Of a stretch of 64,000 nt of DNA, positions 57,499-64,000 are shown piece after piece. The notes under the pieces were generated by a model. That model did not search any database, had not been told where the DNA came from, and worked only from the letters and a program-made list of their open reading frames with translations. Location: positions 1 through 64,000 of the forward strand of contig BLJB01000319.1 of NCBI GenBank assembly GCA_013423325.1, read 5' to 3'. Numbering within the stretch: position 1 is the stretch's first letter; the number at the start of each line of letters is the position of its first letter. This stretch comes from Usnea hakonensis. Lineage: Eukaryota; Ascomycota; Lecanoromycetes; Lecanorales; Parmeliaceae. Made by a program: the position numbers and the translations under genes.

Positions 57499-58661
57499 TG
57501 TTGAGGATTGTTTGAGTCTGAGCGTGTGTGGTAGTTGTTTTTGTTTTTGTTGTTTGTGTTGTTGAGGTTTAGATTGAGTCTGATTTCTTCTGAATGAGTA
57601 TTGAGAAATATGAGTGATTTTGTATGTCGATGCTGTGCGGATGATGTCTTATTTTGATATTGTCAATTCAGATGCAGGAGGCGTGCCCCTTTATATATTT
57701 CACCTTCGAGCATAAACGCTTTCCATCGCCTGTGAAAATTTCTCACCAACGTCATTCATAATTAATGATATGCCATTGATTAGCAAGCATAAAGTCTCAA
57801 CAATTATTAGTGTATGTTTAGTACGGGTACTAAAAAGGTTTTCAGGTCACGAATCATGTTCCAACTTGCATTGCCGATTGTAGCCGATTGTAGCCGGGTA
57901 CTAGAAGTTTCTTTGGTCGGATAGAAGCGGCACGATGCAACAGGTTGAAAGTAAAGTCATTGGTTTCGAAAAGAAAATCGGTAATCAGTGTTTAATACCC
58001 ATACGATGAAGATGAAGATGGAGGATAAAAGTGAGGATTCGGCTTCAGCCAGAAGCTGCTGCGGCGATGGCGCGTCGAAGGTATCGAGGCTCGGGGCCGA
58101 ATGATCTAAGCTGCCGGAGCCGTAGCAGCAATGCCCGAGTGTAGTGGTGCTGTTGTAGACGATATCAGATGTACTTTAGAATTATTCGCTATTCGCCACA
58201 AAGCGCTTGAGGGGATTGCGGCTTGGCGTAACAGGGTATCGATTGGGTGATCGATAACGTTGATTCTGGTCTTAGTAGAAACTGTGTAGTGTATTTCTTC
58301 TACTAACATATATGTGCCATCATTCATCTTTCCCGCTATCGCATTGGCCCTTTAAGGTGCGTCGATTACTGCTTTCAATACCGTTCCCATCCCCAACATC
58401 TTCATCAGCCGTCCTACTTGGACGCTCGAATTTGTCCCCCTTCATTAGCGTCTAGCACCACCAAATCCACCTCTCTCTCCCTAACAACAAATAGCTACAC
58501 ATAACGCCCAACCACGAAACCCCCAAAAGACTAGCCCCATCACCCCAATATCCCCCTCTCTAAAGCCCCTAGCTGCCGATCAGAAACTTGACCATCAACT
58601 CCTACCCTCTAGTACACCTACTACCATAGGATTCCGATCGGCCGTTCTCCCCACACTTAGA
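57499..58661. other. promoter region and intergenic DNA
   Basis: Holds the leader and TATA element of the small minus-strand gene to about 57700. Beyond that is ordinary spacer with a doubled TTGTAGCCGA near 57885. No other gene is seen. Confidence 0.5.
57688..57700 (-). promoter_or_regulatory. TATA-like element for small gene
   Basis: On the minus strand this reads AAATATATAAAGG, with the ATG about 190 bases downstream after an A/C-rich leader. Confidence 0.55.
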
Positions 58662-58961
58662 CTAGGCTGTGGGTCTCGGAACCGGTATAAACCTAGTTCG
58701 AAAGACATGAGGACCGGCAGTTTGGATTTCTTGCGACGGTGATGCCGAGGAGAGAGATTCTACGGAGGATTTTGGCACCTTGGAACTTAGAAATATTAGG
58801 TGGGAGAGCCTAGAGATGTCTTGTTGAGTGGGGTCTTGGTAGTAGCTGACAGGGTAGGAGTGTATATAGACGGACTGGCGACTTTGAGTACCGTTGGGTA
58901 GAGGGGCTTTGAAGCTCGAAGTTTTGCTGCATGAGGAGCAGAGTGCTTCAATTGCAAACAT
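58662..58961 (-). CDS. possible small protein, 99 residues
   Basis: An ORF from the ATG at 58961. The product begins MFAIEALCSSCSKTSSFKAP, then a Tyr/His-rich part (YIHSYPVSYYQDPTQQ) and a Ser-rich C-terminus ending RFIPVPRPTA. There is no known domain. Composition is not obviously low-complexity, so it is listed, but nothing else supports it. Confidence 0.25.
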   Translation of the reverse strand: MFAIEALCSSCSKTSSFKAPLPNGTQSRQSVYIHSYPVSYYQDPTQQDISRLSHLIFLSSKVPKSSVESLSSASPSQEIQTAGPHVFRTRFIPVPRPTA

Positions 58962-59024
58962 TTTTCCTTTAGATGCTGGAATTATCCAATGTATGAAAGT
59001 GACAGGAACTTTGAATATATCCAC

Positions 59025-59529
59025 GGTCTACTTGTTGACTGTTTGATCTGTTGGCTTGTGTTTGATGGCATGTGTTTGATAGATTTGAGCTTTGTGTGCA
59101 ATGTAATGGAGAACTGAGATGATGTCTCCTGTCTGGGTCTTAGCAGCCATGTTATAGATGGCTGCTGGCCGGGGACCATGTCTAGTGTCTTGCTGAAACT
59201 TGTAGTGGGAGACTATCCAGTTCGGTCTGTATGGGAGTCAACTGTCTTGGCTGTCAGATCTATTTCGGACTGGTCAAAGTGGATATTTCCATTGGCCAGT
59301 ATTCCTATTTTCAGTGCACTGGCGCAACGACACAGTTCTGAATTGTTTATTTCTCAAGACAACATTGTTTGGCTTGTCAAGCGTCAAGTGTAAACATCTA
59401 GTTGAAGTGGCTGGCTATTCTCAGCTGGCAAGATCTTCCAATAGCCTCCTTGGTAGCCTTCTTCTCCCAAATCGACGCTCTGTTTCTCCTCCATTCGTTA
59501 GCACCCAAGTTCCGAGTCAGCTTCGCTTT
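59025..59529. other. intergenic, probable 5' remnant of kinase pseudogene
   Basis: The frame of the kinase remnant stays open upstream to about 59410 (LLGSLLLPNRRSVSPPF), so the old gene may have begun there. Nothing else is seen. Confidence 0.4.
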
Positions 59530-60902
59530 ATGGCTGCAAACTCGCCAATGGAGTTCAGATATCGACGATCGTTTTTAGACAATGTGGAGGATACAGAGAA
59601 GCGTAGGAGGGGAGGGTTCCATCCGAACCACCTCGGAGATTGTCTCAAAGGCGGGAGATATTGCATCCTATACAAACTTGGCTACGGAGGGCTCTCTACT
59701 GTCTGGCTTGCTCGGGATGGATACGAAGACAGGCTGGTCTCACTCAAGGTGATTACTGCCGAAACTTCACAACAGTGGAATGAACTCGGACTGCTTCGAC
59801 ATCTTGATGAACATGTTGAAGCCAGTTCTTGACGAGGTAGCATAATTGCTACCTTAGATGATTTTATCATTGACGGCCCGAACGGGACACATCTTTGCTT
59901 TGTATCACAGCCCGGGGGTCCAAATTTATACGCGATATTAGACTCTCCCGGTGAGATAGCGGGTACCCGCAGCCTTCGTGCTCCACTGGCTCGCAAAATT
60001 TCTCAACATCTGGCGAAGGCAGTCTCCATGATGCATGGTGTCGGTATTGTGCACGGAGTTACGTGGATTTTGGGGCATCGAGAGACTGTGCTGACTACTC
60101 ACGTAGACGTTACACCTAGGAATGTCATCTTAAAGTTGAAAGGTATCAATAGATGACCTACAGAGACTATTTATCAGCAACTTGGCCGCCCGGTGAGGGA
60201 TAAAGTCTTCACGTCTTCCGATCAAAAGGCACATCTGTCTGCACCTGAATACCTCGTGTAGTCAGCAACCTTCTCTCGCGATGTTTCTGAGCACATGTCC
60301 GAGCATGCTCTGCTCATAGACACAGGCCAAGCCTTCCTAGAATTGTCTCCGCGATCTAATGGCGTCGGAACACCGGTTTCTTATTGCTCTCCAGAACAAT
60401 TATTAGAGAGGAAAGTCAGTAGAGCTTCAGACGTTTGGGCCTTGGTGCAATACCGTTTTCGAGATCTGATCTTGTTCCCCACCGTTCAAATCGTTTGTGG
60501 GCTCATCCACTGGGATCCTAAAAGAGATGGTGCGGATCTTAGGCATGCCACCAGAGCCATGTCATTCGCTTTGGACGAAGCAAAGGAAAGCAATCTCGGA
60601 TTTGGCACAATTGGACGGACCCACTCTCAACAATGTAGTAAAGGATATTAGCATATGTTGTAGGCGATGAAGATTCATCTATTTTCAATGGCGGTCCTGC
60701 CTCAACGGACTACCATGCACTACTGGAGCCTTCTGGAAAGAGGATTGCTAGAGATGAAGCAAGTGTTCTCACAGATTTACTACGGAGAGTCTTGAATTAC
60801 GCGCCCGAGAGACGTGTGTCTGCTGAAGAGATCGCGCCTCATCCATAGTTTGCGAGTAGTGTCAATGATTTAACACCAACCGTGAATTTGATATATTTCT
60901 GA
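59530..60902 (+). pseudogene. SRPK-like protein kinase pseudogene
   Basis: The remnant keeps FLDNVEDTEK, GGFHPNHLGD, the glycine loop KLGYGGLSTVWLARD and the VSLKVI lysine. It also keeps DDFIIDGPNGTHLCFV, IVHG and DVTPRNVI (catalytic loop split by an intron), GTPVSYCSPEQLL, SRASDVWAL and a C-terminal YAPERRVSAEEIAPHP. Breaks are TGA at 59830-59832, TGA at 60154-60156, TAG at 60259-60261, a frameshift after SDVWAL (the next frame gives CNTVFEI then a stop), and TAG at 60847-60849 where the family has Trp. The intron after IVHG appears to have a damaged donor (GTTACG in a frame that does not fit). Most stops could arise from C-to-T or G-to-A changes of Arg, Gln or Trp codons, as expected of RIP or plain decay. 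Confidence 0.85.
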
Positions 60903-61439
60903 GCCCTATAAGTCTTCTCGTCTAGTATAATAGACGTATAAGTTCTACCACCTTCCCTCTAGAGTAATGAACGTCCGCGACCCTTGTAGATTAAAAATAT
61001 AGTGAAGAAGAGTAACTTTCAAGATTAGTAGTAGTAAAGCTTCATCAACTATACTTGAAAAGGCTTCCATCTATATAACTTCATAAAAGTCTCCAATGAA
61101 ATAAACTGACGAGTGTACTTACTATATATCTAATATCGAGAATCCTCGAATTAATAACACCACGTATGACTCTAACCATATTTCTATAACTAGATAAAAA
61201 AAGCTCTCATTATATCTATTCGAATCTAGCTTAAGATTTCGGTTTATATAATAGAGTCTATATATAGAAGAAAATTTAAGTTATGGAGAAGAACGATTAT
61301 AATATATAAGACAGCTAAAGCGACCTTCGGCTATCGAGAAGAAGTGTCAGGGCGGCCACTAACCACTGTACCAAAGGCCCGAAAAAATGGGTCATGGGTT
61401 AAAGGTGCCGCACTTCATAGAAGGCGCACTCTATTATGG
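60903..61439. other. AT-rich decayed DNA
   Basis: 60980-61320 is strongly AT-rich, with many TATATA and TCTATA words and no ORF. The composition changes abruptly near 61330 to GC-richer sequence, consistent with a RIP-affected repeat remnant. Confidence 0.6.
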
Positions 61440-61540
61440 TGTCACGAAAGATAAGTGAAGGCCTTATCCACATGGCCAAAAGAGCTCCGAGCCCCCACCG
61501 AAGTAGGAGTTCGTACCTAAATCACTGTATATCCGTGACA
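61440..61540 (+). mobile_element. 101-bp LTR-like unit, plus orientation
   Basis: Begins TGTCACG and ends CGTGACA, a perfect 7-bp inverted terminus. Its whole length is identical, in reverse orientation, to 63098-63198. The similarity stops exactly at these ends, which defines the unit. No clear target-site duplication flanks it. Confidence 0.75.
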
Positions 61541-61848
61541 ATTGCCCACTTTTTCAAGAAGGCGCATGCCCCCATGCGCTGGCCGGGCGCATTCAATACA
61601 GGGGCCCCCCAGGGTGTACACACCCCGTAAGCCACCTAGAAGCCTGGTGCACAGCTAGGGAAGGCACGGTAGTTATGAGCCACCACCAAACCCGAGTGTA
61701 ACGCTAAGTGACCTGCCGCGGCTGACCGGACCCGGAAACACTAGGATTCGAACCCAGGTGTTGCTACCATTTGTCAGGAAACGATATGAGTGGTGTCATA
61801 TGTAGATAATAATATAATAATGTGTATGTGATAATGAGTATCTACAGG

Positions 61849-61934
61849 AAGAATCCTCCTCATGAGGCCGTAGTGCCAAGGCTCGCTAAGCCCTATGAGG
61901 CTCCGCACATATCCTGTGGAGGATATCCGTAACA
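61849..61934 (+). repeat. retroelement-end fragment
   Basis: AATCCTCCTCATGAGGCC then GTAGTGCCAAGGCTCGCTAA and a terminal CCGTAACA resemble the segment at 63768-63848 with many transitions between them. Confidence 0.55.
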
Positions 61935-62273
61935 AGTGCCCGCAAAAAAGAAAAAAGGCCATGCCCCCATGGCTATTAGCGACAGCGAGGTGGTGACGGT
62001 GAGGTGTGGTGATAGTGGTGCTGTGCCTTATTATGCTGGGTTGGCAATGGTGTATGGTAGAGAAAATCGCATGAAAACAGGTACTTTTGGTACGGGTCTC
62101 TCCGCATGCAGATCACGAATCCATATGATCCAAATCCATAAAAGCAAGCCGGATGGCGCATTATCCGAGGTATTACCGAATCGGAACTAATTTGGTAGGG
62201 CTGAATCCTGACCAATAACAGTGCTTCCAATGCCTAACCATTCTCATTGCCTTCCTCTTGCAGTGATTCTGAA

Positions 62274-62813
62274 TCATCCTTCGCCTGAGGCCTCCATGCC
62301 TTCCGTGCATTCAATGTAGCCGAGTAGAAAGCCTTGCCAGGCGAGAAACATGGTATACTGGCAAGCGAGGTGTAGCATGAGGCCGAGAATCAAGGCATGC
62401 TGGTGAAGTGCATTGCTGAGGCGTGCAGCTTGGTCTCCAGAAAATCGTGTGGTGCACAGGCATGAGAATGAGGAGAGTGTGCTCTTGTTAGCAAGCATGC
62501 TGTTGTCATCCTCCGTGTCATCCTCCACAGTGGCCTGGTGCAATGGCTTTTTCTTCACTTGTTCCACCTCTTTCTGAGCCTCTTGCGGAGCAGGCGGAGC
62601 AGGCGGAGTGGATTGCTGTATGGCATGAGTAGCTTGTATTGGCTGTAGGCCAAATCTGGTATTCATTGCCGCCATGTTGTCGATCATCACTTGCATCATG
62701 ACGTTCATCTGGTCCATTATTGCTTTGTTTGAGGCTGCAAGTTGGGCTGCGATTTCGGCTTGTAATGAGGCATTTTGCTCTGCGGTAAAACCAGGTATAT
62801 CGATTGGCTCCAT
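62274..62813 (-). mobile_element. gag-like retrotransposon fragment
   Basis: A 179-codon ORF beginning MEPIDIPGFTAEQNASLQAE, then Met/Gln-rich helix, a Pro/Ala linker and a Lys-rich segment (EVEQVKKKPLHQA). This layout is common at the start of fungal LTR-retrotransposon gag. After about residue 105 the frame loses gag character, and no protease, integrase or reverse transcriptase follows within the window. It lies downstream of the LTR-like unit 63198-63098 on the same strand, as gag would. The element is truncated. Confidence 0.5.
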
Positions 62814-62865
62814 GGCGAATGGAATGGCGAATGGCCTATTGAAAGGATCGCTTTAGGGTCTCTTT

Positions 62866-63018
62866 GACGAGTGTTGTAGGGTCCGATTAGGTGCTGGACT
62901 AAGGCGAGGTGGGCGATTCACGAACACAGTCGTGTAGACGAGTAGTTTAGAGTCCGATTAGGTGCTGGACGAAGGCTAGGTGGGCGAATCACGAATATCG
63001 TGTTGACGAGTTGTTTAG
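62866..63018 (-). repeat. tandem repeat in element leader, period about 70 bp
   Basis: GACGAGT.. then TCCGATTAGGTGCTGGAC(T/G)AAGGC occurs twice (from 62866 and 62937), with a third partial start at 63005. It sits between the gag-like ORF and the LTR-like unit. Confidence 0.85.
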
Positions 63019-63097
63019 AGGCCTCTGGGTACTGTAGGCACTGGTGGAGGGGCGTCTTCAATAGACAGCTGCGCAAGGACGATATCGTCTAGGTGTT

Positions 63098-63198
63098 TGT
63101 CACGGATATACAGTGATTTAGGTACGAACTCCTACTTCGGTGGGGGCTCGGAGCTCTTTTGGCCATGTGGATAAGGCCTTCACTTATCTTTCGTGACA
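63098..63198 (-). mobile_element. 101-bp LTR-like unit, minus orientation
   Basis: The reverse complement of 61440-61540 with no difference seen. On the minus strand it is followed by the repeated leader and the gag-like ORF, so it behaves as the 5' LTR of the truncated element. Confidence 0.75.
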
Positions 63199-63510
63199 TA
63201 TGGGCTATGAGGTACACCCCCAGGGGTGCCCTTACGGTGCACTAGAGTGTGACAAGATAATAAAGAAAAAGAAGATTTCCTTATATAAGTAGACTTCGCG
63301 TATTTAACGAATTAGTATTATTTAAGAAAGCCCTTTTTCTTATCTTAAGATAAAGTATTAAGATAGATTTAGTATAAAACTTGCGAGTAATTTATTAGTT
63401 TTTTTCAAAAAAAAAATATATCTTATTATCTTATAGTATTCTTATTATAAAATATTAATAACGTGGGTTATAAAATATAATAATAGTATATCTATATAAA
63501 AGAAGTAGTA

Positions 63511-63765
63511 TCTACTCGTGCTACCGAGAGAACAATCACGCACCAATTAGATTGTTACTTACTAAGTACCCTTTAGCCAATAGGATCATGTAAACTCGGC
63601 AATATTTGGCCTACAGAATTTTTGGTGAAGAAAATATTTCGGCGAAAATGCCAAGAGGTACCTTGAATAAGGTTTCTGATTAGTCTGATTCCTTAGTGTC
63701 GGCCTCTAGTGATTGGTCTAGACATATGATTAGTGCGTGATTGTTCTCTCGGCAGCACGAGTATA
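63511..63765. mobile_element. MITE-like element with 31-bp inverted ends
   Basis: 63513-63543 and 63733-63763 are inverted copies matching at 30 of 31 positions (core CGAGAGAACAATCACGCAC). Weaker similarity continues inward. Both outer ends carry TA, which would fit TA target duplication of Tc1/mariner-type elements. The 190-bp interior has no ORF. Confidence 0.65.
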
Positions 63766-63767
63766 GA

Positions 63768-63848
63768 AAAAATCCTTCTTATAAGGCCCGTAGCGCTAAG
63801 GCACGCTTGGCCCTATAGTGCTCAATAGATGAAAACTCGTAACATACC
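63768..63848 (+). repeat. decayed retroelement-end fragment
   Basis: AATCCTTCTTATAAGGCC, CGTAGCGCTAAGGCACGCTT and a terminal CTCGTAACA parallel 61849-61934. C-to-T type differences predominate, as RIP would give. Confidence 0.5.
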
Positions 63849-64000
63849 TAAATAATATTTCTAGATATTGTATATTACCCTAAATTCTTATTAGGTATAG
63901 TTAGTACTAATATTTATATCTTTAGAATTATCTTTATAGCTAAAGAGCTATATTTTTATAATTATAGAGTGGAAGTTTCGATAAGCCTCGGCAATATCGT

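Larger units (their letters stand above)
63199..64000. other. AT-rich decayed repeat DNA to window end
   Basis: 63240-63510 and 63830-64000 are very AT-rich with TATAATA-type words and no coding potential. They enclose a MITE-like element and a retroelement-end fragment. Confidence 0.6.

Noticed and set aside
61730..61775. tRNA-like TpsiC arm (GGGTTCGAATCC on the minus strand)
   Set aside because: The B-box matches well, but no A-box, anticodon arm or pairing acceptor stem is found at the right distance on either strand. It may be part of a retroelement or a broken tRNA.
1..64000. CRISPR array, operon-type or prophage-like system
   Set aside because: No regular direct repeats with spacers and no bacterial or phage-type genes; the DNA is eukaryotic with spliced genes.

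Overview
The window looks like nuclear DNA of a filamentous ascomycete (Pezizomycotina). Genes are spaced 0.3 to 4 kb apart, and most carry introns of about 46 to 90 bp with GT..AG ends and CTAAC/CTGAC-like branch sites. The recognised families are typical of moulds: Pth11/rhodopsin-like membrane proteins, HeLo-like and NACHT-type N-terminal domains, F-box proteins, GH28, TauD dioxygenases and SRPK-like kinases. AT-rich, C-to-T decayed repeats at the right end suggest RIP. I cannot place it to genus; Leotiomycetes or a related class is a guess. Splice sites were chosen by hand from reading frame, motifs and family memory, and no alignment was run.

Left part (1-24 kb): a HeLo-like N-domain protein with a long disordered tail (minus), a carotenoid/stilbene cleavage oxygenase (plus), a seven-helix rhodopsin-family protein (plus), about 1.9 kb of strand-asymmetric low-complexity DNA, and a five-exon gene for a 1286-residue ankyrin, Cys-rich, membrane-anchored protein (minus). 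Next comes a cation/proton antiporter gene with an in-frame stop and a duplicated 3' end, then an F-box gene, an orphan ORF with a repeat-rich leader, and a 3-dehydroshikimate-dehydratase-like TIM-barrel gene.

Middle (24-47 kb): a hemerythrin-like protein, a second F-box protein, a TauD-family dioxygenase, a 1683-residue DUF726/TMCO4-type hydrolase with a LEA-like C-terminal tail, an L-fuconate dehydratase gene with six exons, a 240-base assembly gap between C-runs, and a tentative three-exon orphan.

Right part (47-64 kb): a secreted GH28 enzyme with rhamnogalacturonase-like active-site changes, a second rhodopsin-family protein, a heavily broken flavin monooxygenase pseudogene divergent from an intact TauD dioxygenase, a small TATA-driven gene, and an SRPK-like kinase pseudogene. 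The last 3 kb is repeats: two identical 101-bp LTR-like units in inverted orientation, a gag-like fragment with a duplicated leader, a MITE-like element with 31-bp inverted ends, and AT-rich decayed DNA.

No single gene cluster ties the window together. Possible functional links are pectin/deoxy-sugar use (GH28 and fuconate dehydratase) and sulfonate or N-oxide chemistry (TauD beside the dead FMO). The least ordinary proteins are the ankyrin/Cys-rich membrane protein, the DUF726-LEA fusion, and the HeLo-like protein with a second glycine-rich hydrophobic segment at its C-terminus.
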